Notes under the pieces: model-generated | The model's input: only the letters and a program-made list of their open reading frames with translations | Databases searched by the model: none | Told to the model about the DNA's origin: nothing | In this document: in pieces, positions 40,975-50,969 of the stretch | Position numbering within the stretch: position 1 is the first letter of the stretch | Layout of the letters: every line of letters starts with the position of its first letter | DNA from: Sva-07 sp963793335 | GTDB lineage: Bacteria; Actinomycetota; Acidimicrobiia; Acidimicrobiales; Ilumatobacteraceae | Direction: 5' to 3' | DNA length: 64,000 bases | Assembly: GCA_963793335.1 (NCBI GenBank) | Contig: CAWBZS010000010.1 | Span: forward strand, 1-64,000 | Translations under genes and position numbers: made by a program

Positions 40975-42771
40975 ATGACACCCGACGCCTGGATCACCCT
41001 GGCGGTGCTCGTCGCCACGTTTGGCGTGCTCGCATTCGATCGTCTGCCGGCCGCAGCGGCGATGGGCGCGGCGGTCGGTGTGCTGTTGCTCGCCAACGTG
41101 ATCGACCAGGGCCAGGCGTTGTCGGGGTTGGCGTCGTCGGCCCCGATCACGATCGCCTCGTTGTACGTACTGGCGGGCGCAGCCACCGTGACCGGGGCCC
41201 TCTCACCGCTGATCGATCGGGTGCTCGCTGGTCGATCGGGATCGGCGAGAGACGACCGCGCGCGGCTCGGCCGCCTCACCCTGGCCAGCGGCGCGCTGTC
41301 GGCGGTGCTGCCGAACACGCCGCTCGTCGCTCTCGCCGCGCCGCGGGTCGTCACCTGGTGTCGCCGGTCGGGAGTGTCGGCGTCGCCGTATCTCATCCCG
41401 CTGTCCTACGCAGCGGTGTTCGGCGGCGTGATCACGGTCATCGGCACCTCGACCAACCTCGTGGTCTCGGATCTGCTGGTGGCGCAGGGTGGCGAACCGT
41501 TGGGAGTGTTCGAGATCACCGGCGTGGGTCTCCCCGTGGCGGCCGTCGGCATATTGGTGCTGGTACTCACCGCGCCCCGGCTCCTGCGCAACCGCCGGGG
41601 CGAGGGCGCGGTGGCCGCCGACATCGCACAGCCGTACACGATTGCACTGCGCGTCGACATCGACGGCCCGCTTGCCGGTGGCACGATCGAAGCCGCCGGG
41701 TTGCGCAATCTCCACGGCGTGTTCCTGGCCGGTATCGAGCGCGCTGGACTGGAGGCGGGCACGACCGCGATTCCGGCGCGACCGGGCACCGTGCTGAACG
41801 GCGGTGACGTCTGCTACTTCGCTGGTGACGTCGTCGACGTCGTCGACCTCCTCGAGATCGCCGGGTTCTCGAGTGCGGAGGATGCCCACCTCGTCGGTGC
41901 CAGGGACCGACCCGATGCGGGCCTGTTCGAGGCGGTCGTCTCGGAACGATCGGAGTTGGCAGGTCGGACGCTGCGTCAGGCCGGCTTCCGTGCCCGCTAC
42001 GACGCTGCGGTGCTGGCGATCCGCCGTCACGATGACGATCTGCCTGGAAAGCTCGGCTCGATCGTGCTGCGACCCGGCGACGTGCTGCTCGTGTTGGCGA
42101 CGCCGGAGTTCGAGCGGCAGTGGCGCGGTCACGGCGACTTCAGCGTGATTGCGTCGCTCGATGCGCAGGCCCCGGTGCGTGCTCATCGCGCTGGCGTCGT
42201 GCTGGCAGTGATCGTCGCGATGGTGGGGTCGGTGGTGTTCAACGTGCTGGAGTTGATGGAGGCGTCGCTCGTGGCAGCGACCGTGCTCGTTGGCGCTCGT
42301 GTGATCAGCCCCACCGAGGCGCGGCGCTCGGTGAACCTCAACGTGGTGCTGACGATCGCGATGTCGATCAGCCTTGGCACCGCGGTGGCGGTGAGCGGTC
42401 TTGCCGCCGAGATGGCCGCGCTGCTCGGCGGCCTCGGTGATCCGTTCGGGGACGTCGGCCGCCTGGTCGCCGTGCTGCTCGCCACGATGATCCTGACGGA
42501 ACTGTTGTCCAACAACGCCGCGGCGGCGTTGATGCTGCCGGTGGCCACGGTGACGGCGCTCGATGCGGGTCTCGATCCCCGATCGTTCGCAATCGTGGTA
42601 CTGATCGGCGCGTCGTGTTCGTTCCTGTCGCCGATCGGCTACCAGACCAATCTGATGGTGTACGGCCTCGGTGGGTACAAGTTCCGCGATTTCACCATCG
42701 TCGGCGCGCCGCTCAGCCTGGTGACCCTGATCGTGACTCCGATCATGGTCCCGCTCGTCCTCGGCCTCTGA
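40975..42771 (+). CDS. SLC13/ArsB-type membrane transporter with RCK-C domains
   Basis: A 598-residue permease of the ion-transporter superfamily. About five N-terminal membrane helices include VLPNTPLVALAAPRV and the GVITVIGTSTNLVVSDLL re-entrant motif. Two cytoplasmic RCK-C (TrkA-C) domains lie in the middle (about 225-400, with GSIVLRPGDVLLVLATPE). More helices follow with LLSNNAAAALMLPVA and SFLSPIGYQTNLMVYGLG, the mirror-image binding motif. Such proteins import sulfate, dicarboxylates or other anions with sodium. Substrate not decidable. ATG 40975 starts directly before the first helix. Confidence 0.85.
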   Translation: MTPDAWITLAVLVATFGVLAFDRLPAAAAMGAAVGVLLLANVIDQGQALSGLASSAPITIASLYVLAGAATVTGALSPLIDRVLAGRSGSARDDRARLGRLTLASGALSAVLPNTPLVALAAPRVVTWCRRSGVSASPYLIPLSYAAVFGGVITVIGTSTNLVVSDLLVAQGGEPLGVFEITGVGLPVAAVGILVLVLTAPRLLRNRRGEGAVAADIAQPYTIALRVDIDGPLAGGTIEAAGLRNLHGVFLAGIERAGLEAGTTAIPARPGTVLNGGDVCYFAGDVVDVVDLLEIAGFSSAEDAHLVGARDRPDAGLFEAVVSERSELAGRTLRQAGFRARYDAAVLAIRRHDDDLPGKLGSIVLRPGDVLLVLATPEFERQWRGHGDFSVIASLDAQAPVRAHRAGVVLAVIVAMVGSVVFNVLELMEASLVAATVLVGARVISPTEARRSVNLNVVLTIAMSISLGTAVAVSGLAAEMAALLGGLGDPFGDVGRLVAVLLATMILTELLSNNAAAALMLPVATVTALDAGLDPRSFAIVVLIGASCSFLSPIGYQTNLMVYGLGGYKFRDFTIVGAPLSLVTLIVTPIMVPLVLGL

Positions 42772-42782
42772 CCAACGCCCCC

Positions 42783-42874
42783 CGAGCCCGGGTCTCCGGG
42801 AACCACCAAGGTTCCGCGAGCCCGGGTCTCCGGGAACCAGGCCAAGGTTCCGCGAGCCCGGGTCTCCGGGAACC
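42783..42874. repeat. Three-copy intergenic hairpin repeat
   Basis: Three identical 22-base copies at 42783-42804, 42817-42838 and 42853-42874 are separated by 12- and 14-base spacers that share CCAAGGTTCCG. Each copy contains CCCGGGTCTCCGGG, a 5-bp stem with a 4-base loop. The array begins 11 bases after the transporter stop and ends 23 bases before cdd. It could be a terminator array or a small repetitive element. Confidence 0.8.
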
Positions 42875-42897
42875 ACGAGTCGCGGCATGATGGAGCG

Positions 42898-43338
42898 ATG
42901 AGCGCACGCGAGCCGGATCCCGAACTGTTGGCCGCAGCCCGGGCGATCCACCTCCAGGCCTACTGTCCGTACTCGCACTACCGCGTCGGCGCTGCGATCC
43001 GTACGTCGTCAGGAGCGGTGGTGGTTGGTTGCAATGTGGAGAACGCCGCCTACCCGCTCGGCTCATGCGCCGAGGCGGGGGCGATTGCGGCGATGGTGGC
43101 GTCGGGGGAGCGTTCGATCGCCGAGATCGTCGTGGTCACCGATGGCGATCAACCGGGAACGCCGTGCGGTGGGTGTCGTCAACGCATCCGCGAGTTCGCC
43201 GCATCGGAGGTACCGATCCACTCGGTGTCGGCGTCAGCGCCGACGGCGACGTGGTCGGCCACGATGGCTGAGCTCCTGCCGCACTCGTTCGGACCCGAGT
43301 TCCTCGATCACCCCGAGTTTCCCGATCGCAGCAGGTGA
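42898..43338 (+). CDS. cdd: Cytidine deaminase
   Basis: A 146-residue zinc enzyme that deaminates cytidine and deoxycytidine for pyrimidine salvage. YCPYSHYRVGAAI and GCNVENAAYPLGSCAEAGAI hold the first zinc Cys (57) and catalytic Glu (59); TPCGGCRQ supplies Cys90 and Cys93. The length is typical of the tetrameric class. It is the second pyrimidine deaminase in the window after dcd. It lies directly downstream of the triple repeat and upstream of the dnaK promoter. Confidence 0.93.
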   Translation: MSAREPDPELLAAARAIHLQAYCPYSHYRVGAAIRTSSGAVVVGCNVENAAYPLGSCAEAGAIAAMVASGERSIAEIVVVTDGDQPGTPCGGCRQRIREFAASEVPIHSVSASAPTATWSATMAELLPHSFGPEFLDHPEFPDRSR

Positions 43339-43356
43339 CCGACGGTCCGCACCAGA

Positions 43357-43377
43357 GTTGAGTCATGATGACTCAAC
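43357..43377 (+). promoter_or_regulatory. HAIR operator for HspR upstream of dnaK
   Basis: GTTGAGTCATGATGACTCAAC is close to a perfect palindrome with 10-base arms, and its core TTGAGT-N7-ACTCAA matches the known HspR-binding HAIR consensus. It lies about 127 bases before dnaK. TTGAGT could also serve as the -35 hexamer, with TAATCT or TCTGAC following as the -10, so bound repressor would block the promoter. hspR is the last gene of the same operon. Confidence 0.85.
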
Positions 43378-43503
43378 TAATCTGACTCCGAGGTTGTGTC
43401 TGCATCGGATGGGGCCTATCGTGTGTTCTTGCCGAGCGGTCCGTCCGCTCCGCAGGTCGCCAGAACACCGTCCCCACGAATCCCCCAGACAGGAGCACAC
43501 ATC

Positions 43504-45372
<1,869 letters not shown>

Positions 45373-45379
45373 TCCGGCG

Positions 45380-45958
45380 ATGGACGGCGACATGGTCGAC
45401 CCGCCCCGCGACGACGCATTCGACGACGAGCCCGAACGGGCGAGCGAGATCGATGACCTCACCGATTCGATCCCTCGCCCGCAGGGCGATGTCGGGTCCG
45501 ACGGTTTCGACGAGATCGTCGGCGACATCGACTACTCCGACGTCGACGTCCCCGCGCTGCTCGCCGAACGCGAGCAGTACAAGGAGATGGCCCAGCGTAT
45601 TCAGGCCGACTTCGACAACTTCCGCAAGCGGGCAACCGCGCAGTCGTTGGCCGAAGCCGACCGGGCATCCGGTCGGCTGGCCGAAGCGCTGTTGCCGGTG
45701 CTCGACGCCGCCGAGGCGGCGTTCGTGCGCCACCCCGACGAGGTCGGACCCCTGCTCAACCAGATGTTGGTCGAGTTGAAGCGCCATGGTCTCGAGATCC
45801 TGGCGCTCGAGAACGAACCGTTCGATCCCGAGGTGGCCGAAGCCGTGGCCCACGAGCCCGGCGACGGCGGCGAGCCGATCGTGGCCGAGGTGCTGCGCAG
45901 CGGCTACACCTGGAAAGACAAAGTGCTGCGCCCCGCCATGGTGCGCACCAAGGACTGA
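45380..45958 (+). CDS. grpE: Nucleotide exchange factor GrpE
   Basis: A 192-residue protein that releases ADP from DnaK. A long acidic N-terminus (about 1-60) precedes the coiled-coil helix with EYKEMAQRIQADFDNFRKRA-like sequence. The C-terminal beta domain has FDPEVAEAVAHEP and VAEVLRSGYTWKDKVLRPA, the family signature. It starts 7 bases after dnaK. Confidence 0.95.
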   Translation: MDGDMVDPPRDDAFDDEPERASEIDDLTDSIPRPQGDVGSDGFDEIVGDIDYSDVDVPALLAEREQYKEMAQRIQADFDNFRKRATAQSLAEADRASGRLAEALLPVLDAAEAAFVRHPDEVGPLLNQMLVELKRHGLEILALENEPFDPEVAEAVAHEPGDGGEPIVAEVLRSGYTWKDKVLRPAMVRTKD

Positions 45959-45980
45959 GGATGCAGCTGGCCCACTGGAG

Positions 45981-45989
45981 GGAGGTGAT
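45981..45989 (+). promoter_or_regulatory. Near-perfect ribosome binding site for dnaJ
   Basis: GGAGGTGAT is complementary to the 16S rRNA 3' end over nine bases and ends 5 bases before the dnaJ ATG. It is the strongest ribosome site seen in the window, and it sits at the one gap in the operon that is longer than a few bases. Confidence 0.7.
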
Positions 45990-45994
45990 TTCTG

Positions 45995-47149
45995 ATGAGT
46001 GCACAACGTGAATGGTTCGAGAAGGACTACTACCAGGTGCTCGGCGTCGACAAGAACGCGACCGCCAAGGAGATCACCAAGGCGTACCGCAAGCTCGCTC
46101 GCGACCTCCACCCCGACAAGAATCCCGGTGACGCCGTTGCCGAGGACAAGTTCAAGAACGTCGCTGCGGCGTACGACGTGCTCGGCGACGACGCGAAGCG
46201 CAAGGAGTACGACGAGGTTCGAGCCATGGGCCCGATGGGCGGCATGGGGGACATGGGCGGTCGTGCTCGCGGCGGTCCGGGTGGGTTCACGTTCAACGTC
46301 GAGGACATGGGCGGCGCCGGTGACCTGGGCGACCTGTTCGGGAACATGTTCGGCCGCGGCGCGTCTGGAGGCGGACGCGGGCGAAGCGGAGCCGCGTCGG
46401 GTGTCGGCCCACGACGTGGGAGCGACATCACCGCGCAGCTCACCGTCGACTTCAAGGACGCCGTCCACGGCATCACCACCACGCTGTACCTCACCACTGA
46501 TGCACAGTGCTCGACCTGCAACGGGTCGGGAGCGAAGCCCGGCACGTCGCCGGTGATCTGTTCGGCGTGCGGTGGCCGCGGTGCAGTCGACGACAACCAG
46601 GGCATGTTCTCGTTCTCGTCGCCATGTCGAGTGTGCGGTGGTCAAGGCAGCCGCATCGAAGATCCGTGCCCCACGTGCCGCGGTACCGGCGTCGAACAGC
46701 GCCAGCGCGAGGTCAAGACACGCATCCCCGCCGGCGTCAAAGACGGCCAGACCATTCGCCTGAAGGGTCGCGGCGGTCCGGGTCGCAGCGGCGGTCCCGC
46801 CGGTGACCTGCTCGTCGAGCTCAAGGTGATGCCGCACCCGTTGTTCGGGCGAAGTGGCGACAACCTCACCGTGGCAGTGCCGATCACGGTGGCGGAGGCA
46901 GCGCTCGGTGGCGACATCGACGTGCCGACGCTGGACGGTCCACGGGTCACGTTGCGGCTCAAGCCGGGCACCCAGACCGGCAGCCGTCACCGCGTCCGGG
47001 GCAAGGGGATCCAGATGCCCAAGCACACCGGCGACCTGATCGTCACGGTCAATGTGCACGTTCCCACCGATCTGACCGATCCACAGCGCGAGGCGATCGA
47101 GCAACTCGCAGCGGCGACTACGGTGAATCCGAGGAGTTCACTGTCATGA
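45995..47149 (+). CDS. dnaJ: Chaperone DnaJ (Hsp40)
   Basis: A 384-residue class I J-protein that delivers substrates to DnaK. Its J domain (about 9-75) has DYYQVLGVDKNAT and the HPD loop in DLHPDKNPGD. A Gly/Met-rich linker precedes four zinc repeats, CSTCNGSG, CSACGGRG, CRVCGGQG and CPTCRGTG. The C-terminal substrate-binding domains include HPLFGRSGDNL and GGDIDVPTLDG. Its stop overlaps the hspR ATG (ATGA). Confidence 0.96.
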   Translation: MSAQREWFEKDYYQVLGVDKNATAKEITKAYRKLARDLHPDKNPGDAVAEDKFKNVAAAYDVLGDDAKRKEYDEVRAMGPMGGMGDMGGRARGGPGGFTFNVEDMGGAGDLGDLFGNMFGRGASGGGRGRSGAASGVGPRRGSDITAQLTVDFKDAVHGITTTLYLTTDAQCSTCNGSGAKPGTSPVICSACGGRGAVDDNQGMFSFSSPCRVCGGQGSRIEDPCPTCRGTGVEQRQREVKTRIPAGVKDGQTIRLKGRGGPGRSGGPAGDLLVELKVMPHPLFGRSGDNLTVAVPITVAEAALGGDIDVPTLDGPRVTLRLKPGTQTGSRHRVRGKGIQMPKHTGDLIVTVNVHVPTDLTDPQREAIEQLAAATTVNPRSSLS

Positions 47150-47553
47150 CCACACACGAGAACGAACGCACCCGCACCCGTGCGGTCTACGTGATCTCGG
47201 TGGCGGCCGAACTCGCCGGGATGCATCCGCAGACGTTGCGTATCTACGAGCGTCGGGGGTTGGTCACGCCGGCACGCACCGATGGCGGCAACCGACGCTA
47301 CAGCGATGCCGACATCGCCATCCTGCGACGTATCTCCGAGCTCACCGACGAGGGGATGAACCTCGAAGGCATCCGCCGGGTGATGCATCTCGAGATCGAG
47401 AACGCTCAACTCCGCGCCGAACTCGACCAGGCGCGCGAGATCGCCAAGTATGCGATCGAGGCCGCCGAGGAGGGCCGGCCCGGAGCCGACCTCGTCCCAC
47501 TGCGCCAGGCGGTGGCTGTCTTCGGCCAGCGTCCGTCGGTCTTCGACGACTGA
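47146..47553 (+). CDS. hspR: Heat-shock repressor HspR (MerR family)
   Basis: A 135-residue MerR-type regulator. The winged helix at about 14-85 has VYVISVAAELAGMHPQTLRI and YERRGLVTPARTDGGNRRYS. A coiled-coil helix follows (LEIENAQLRAELDQAREIA). HspR represses the dnaK operon by binding HAIR sites, with DnaK as co-repressor in Streptomyces and mycobacteria. Overlap with dnaJ and the HAIR palindrome at 43357 support autoregulation. The 160 bases that follow, before mnhA, hold only a weak promoter-like pair (TTGTGA, GATAGC). Confidence 0.93.
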   Translation: MTTHENERTRTRAVYVISVAAELAGMHPQTLRIYERRGLVTPARTDGGNRRYSDADIAILRRISELTDEGMNLEGIRRVMHLEIENAQLRAELDQAREIAKYAIEAAEEGRPGADLVPLRQAVAVFGQRPSVFDD

Positions 47554-47713
47554 CGCGACCTGTTCCGTCGGCGGCGGGGTCCGCGCCATTGTGATCTCGT
47601 CGGTGGTGGTCCGATAGCGTCCCCAGCCGAGTGTCGTCGATGCACAAGATCAGGACCAGGAGGTCTGCCGGGCACTCGTTCGTTGACGATCGTCCAACGC
47701 CTGCGCGCTGCCC

Positions 47714-50134
47714 GTGATCCTCGTCCTGCTCGCCCATCTCGCTGCGGCCGTCATCTGCCTGGCCGCCGGACGACATGCCGCACGATGGGCCCTCCCGCTC
47801 GCTGCGACGGTCATGGCGGCCACGTTCGGCTGGCTCGTGTCGCAGAGCGGCGCCGTGCTCGACGGCGAGACGCCGACGGTCGACCTCGAGTGGATCTCGC
47901 AGATCTCGTTGACGATCGCACTGCGACTCGACGGTTTCGGATTGTTGATGGGCCTGCTGGTGTCGGGAATCGGCGTCTTGGTGCTGCTGTATTCGATGTC
48001 CTACTTCGGTCGGCGAGACGACCTGGGTCGACTCGCCGGACTGATGGTGGGATTCGCCGGAGCGATGCTCGGCATCGTCTGGGCGGACGGGTTGCTCACC
48101 TTGTTCGTGTTCTGGGAACTGACGTCGATCACCTCGTTCCTGCTGATCGGTTTCGACGACACCAACCCGAAGGCCCGTGCGGCGGCAACGCGGGCGTTCC
48201 TCGTCACCGGCGCCGGGGGGCTCGCGATGCTGGCGGGGTTGATCATCCTCACGATCGCTGGCGACACGACGACGATCTCGGGTCTCGTGGCCAATCCGCC
48301 GAGTGGCACGCTCGTCAACGTTGCGCTGGTGCTGGTGCTGATGGGGGCGTTCACGAAGTCCGCCCAGTTCCCGTTCCACTTCTGGCTGCCGGGGGCGATG
48401 GCTGCGCCGACTCCGGTGAGTGCCTACCTGCACTCGGCGACGATGGTCAAAGCAGGACTGGTGGTCGTTGCTCGGTTCGCTCCGGCGTTCGCCGCCGACG
48501 GGCCGTGGCGAGCGTTGGTGGTCGGTGCCGGTCTGGCCTCGCTGATCATCGGCGGCATCGGCGCCATGCGCCAACAGGACGCCAAACTCGCGCTGGCGTA
48601 CGGCACCGTGAGCCAACTGGGTTTCTTGATGGTGTTGCTCGGTCTCGGGACACCGGCAACGACGTACGCCGGTGTCGCAATGCTGGTTGCACACGCACTG
48701 TTCAAGGCGTCGCTGTTCCTGTCGGTCGGCATCGTCGACCACGAGACCGGGACGCGCGACATGCGGCGTCTGCGGGGGGTGCTGCGCGCGCTGCCTGCTA
48801 CTGCTGCGGCGATCATCGTGGCGGCGGCGTCGATGGCCGCCATCCCGCCCACGTTCGGGTTCGTCGCCAAGGAGAAGTCGCTCGACGGCCTGCTCGAGGC
48901 CGAGGCCGAGATCGGGGTGATCGGGGTGATCGCACTCGTCGGCATGGTGCTGGGCTCGGTGCTCACCGTCGCGTACACGATTCGGATCGTCGTCGGTCTG
49001 CTCGGCGATGACGCGCCTGGTGCGGGCACCGATGCGGGCGCCGCCAAAGCCGAAGTCGCCTCGTTGGGTGCGATCGACCCGGGCGCAGTGCACCGCCCGT
49101 CGGTCGCGCTCCTGGGTGCTCCCGTCGTGCTCGCGTTCCTGTCGCTCGCGTTCGGGCTTGCGGCGGCCACGGTGGGCGACTGGATCGCGAAGGCGACGAC
49201 CTCGCTCGATCCGGCGACGGCGTCGAAGCATCTCGTGTTGTGGCCCGGTGTCAACGAGGCGTTCGTGCTGTCGACGGCGATCACCATCGCCGGTGTCGGC
49301 CTCTGGTGGTTCACCAGGGGGGCGACACGCTCGCGTGATGCGGGCACCAGTGTGGCCACCTCGGCGTACGACCGCGTGTACGACGGACTGCTCGAAGGTG
49401 CCCGTCGCACGACTGCGGTGACCCAGAGCGGGTCGCTGCCGCTCTATCTGGCGATCGTGCTCGCGACGGTGGCGACGTCACTGCTCGTGGCGCTGATCGC
49501 AGGTGCCACCGATTCCATCTCGAGCCCGCGCTTCAGCAACTCGCCGATCGAGTTCATCGCCGTGGTGTTGACCGGGCTCCTCGCCGTCGCTGTGGTCTTT
49601 GCCCGTAAGCGCTTCATGGCGGTGGTCCTGTTGGGCGGCAGCGGCTATGCGCTGGCGATCGTGTACCTGATTCAGGGTGCCCCGGACCTCGCGATCACCC
49701 AGTTTCTCGTCGAGACGCTGACGATTCTGGTGTTCCTCCTGGTGTTGGCGCGACTGCCGGTCGACTTCGCCCCCGGACCGTCGTGGGCGCCGAGAATCGT
49801 GCGGATCGGCATCGCCACCGCAGTCGGCGTGACCGTTGCGGTCTTCGCGCTCAGCGCCTCCGGCGCTCGCACGGCCCCCTCGGTCGGCGAGGACTACGTG
49901 GCGCTCTCCGAACCGGAAGCCGGGGGCCGCAACGTGGTCAACGTGATCCTGGTCGACTTCCGTGGCTTCGACACCTTGGGGGAGATCACCGTGCTCGCCG
50001 TGGCGGGTGCCGGGGTGATCAACCTCGTGCGCGCCGCTCGGCGTCACCAGCGCAACAAGCACATCGCCGACGGCACCATCGAAGCGCACGACGGTGAGCA
50101 TGACGCCGACCGGCAGGTGGGGGTGTGGCGATGA
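47714..50134 (+). CDS. mnhA: Mrp/Mnh cation/proton antiporter subunit A
   Basis: An 806-residue, many-helix membrane protein related to complex I NuoL. The proton-channel core contains LFVFWELTSITSFLLIGFDD, KSAQFPFHFWLPGAMAAPTPVSAYLHSATMVKAG and the later helix VAMLVAHALFKASLF. The C-terminal part is the MbhE/DUF4040-like extension (GAPDLAITQFLVETLTILVFLL). It forms the largest subunit of a hetero-oligomeric Na+(K+)/H+ antiporter. The start is GTG, without a close ribosome site. It begins a seven-gene operon in which every junction is a 4-base overlap. Confidence 0.95.
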   Translation: MILVLLAHLAAAVICLAAGRHAARWALPLAATVMAATFGWLVSQSGAVLDGETPTVDLEWISQISLTIALRLDGFGLLMGLLVSGIGVLVLLYSMSYFGRRDDLGRLAGLMVGFAGAMLGIVWADGLLTLFVFWELTSITSFLLIGFDDTNPKARAAATRAFLVTGAGGLAMLAGLIILTIAGDTTTISGLVANPPSGTLVNVALVLVLMGAFTKSAQFPFHFWLPGAMAAPTPVSAYLHSATMVKAGLVVVARFAPAFAADGPWRALVVGAGLASLIIGGIGAMRQQDAKLALAYGTVSQLGFLMVLLGLGTPATTYAGVAMLVAHALFKASLFLSVGIVDHETGTRDMRRLRGVLRALPATAAAIIVAAASMAAIPPTFGFVAKEKSLDGLLEAEAEIGVIGVIALVGMVLGSVLTVAYTIRIVVGLLGDDAPGAGTDAGAAKAEVASLGAIDPGAVHRPSVALLGAPVVLAFLSLAFGLAAATVGDWIAKATTSLDPATASKHLVLWPGVNEAFVLSTAITIAGVGLWWFTRGATRSRDAGTSVATSAYDRVYDGLLEGARRTTAVTQSGSLPLYLAIVLATVATSLLVALIAGATDSISSPRFSNSPIEFIAVVLTGLLAVAVVFARKRFMAVVLLGGSGYALAIVYLIQGAPDLAITQFLVETLTILVFLLVLARLPVDFAPGPSWAPRIVRIGIATAVGVTVAVFALSASGARTAPSVGEDYVALSEPEAGGRNVVNVILVDFRGFDTLGEITVLAVAGAGVINLVRAARRHQRNKHIADGTIEAHDGEHDADRQVGVWR

Positions 50135-50586
50135 CGACGCCCCCGCGCACCCGTCGCTCGGTGGTGCTGACCGAGACGGTCAACGGCATCACCCCCGTGT
50201 TGCTGTTGTTCTCGGTGTTCCTCACCCTGCGCGGGCACAACGCGCCAGGCGGTGGGTTTGCCGGCGGTCTGGTGATGGGATCCGCCGTGGTGCTGCGCTA
50301 CCTCGCGTCGGGGCCGCAGGGAGTGAGGTCGTTGCGGATCGACCCGATCGCGTTGATCGGCACCGGGCTCGCGATCGCCCTCACCGTCGGACTCTCGTCG
50401 CTCGCGTTCGCTGGCTCGTTCCTGAAGTCGGCGATCTGGAAGTTCGAGGTTCCGGTGATCGGCTCGGTGAAGATCGTGTCGTCGTCGCTGTTCGACATCG
50501 GCGTGCACGTGCTCGTCGTCGGCGTGGTGATGGCCGTGATCGTTGCGTTCGCAGAGGCCGACGATGAGATGGGCGGCCGCGGGTGA
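50131..50586 (+). CDS. mnhB: Mrp/Mnh antiporter subunit B
   Basis: A 151-residue subunit with four membrane helices. Signature HNAPGGGFAGGLVMGSAVVL, after an N-terminal helix VNGITPVLLLFSVFLTL; conserved IGVHVLVVGVVMAVI near the end. ATG 50131 overlaps the mnhA stop (ATGA); an in-frame GTG 6 bases earlier is less likely. Confidence 0.93.
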   Translation: MTTPPRTRRSVVLTETVNGITPVLLLFSVFLTLRGHNAPGGGFAGGLVMGSAVVLRYLASGPQGVRSLRIDPIALIGTGLAIALTVGLSSLAFAGSFLKSAIWKFEVPVIGSVKIVSSSLFDIGVHVLVVGVVMAVIVAFAEADDEMGGRG

Positions 50587-50969
50587 GCTACGAACAGGCG
50601 CTGTTGATCGCCGTGCTCGCCGGCACCGGCACCTACATGGTGATGCATCGCTCCTTGACCCGGATCGTGCTCGGGCTCGGACTGCTCGGCAATGCGGTCA
50701 ATCTCCTGATTCTTGCCTCGGGCGACGGCCCGGGCGCTGCGCCGATCATCGGTCGGGAGGGTGACTTCACCGACCCGGTGCCGCAAGCGTTGGTGTTGAC
50801 CGCGATCGTGATCGGGTTCGGCGTTGTGTCGTTCCTGTTGGCGATGGCGTACCGGGCGTGGACGATCGACGGCACCGACGACGTCGAGGACGACATCGCC
50901 GACCGCCGACTCGCCACCGAACCCTCAGGCGACACGGGCGATACCGATGACTCGGAGGGTCCGGCGTGA
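50583..50969 (+). CDS. mnhC: Mrp/Mnh antiporter subunit C
   Basis: A 128-residue NuoK-like subunit with three helices: a first containing LLIAVLAGTGTYMVM, a second LGLLGNAVNLLILA with the typical GNAVNL, and a third DPVPQALVLTAIVIGFGVVSF. It ends in an acidic cytoplasmic tail. GTG start overlaps the mnhB stop by 4 bases. Confidence 0.93.
   Translation: MSYEQALLIAVLAGTGTYMVMHRSLTRIVLGLGLLGNAVNLLILASGDGPGAAPIIGREGDFTDPVPQALVLTAIVIGFGVVSFLLAMAYRAWTIDGTDDVEDDIADRRLATEPSGDTGDTDDSEGPA

Noticed and set aside
42783..42874. CRISPR-like appearance of repeats with short spacers
   Set aside because: Only three 22-base units, spacers of 12-14 bases that resemble each other, and no cas genes.
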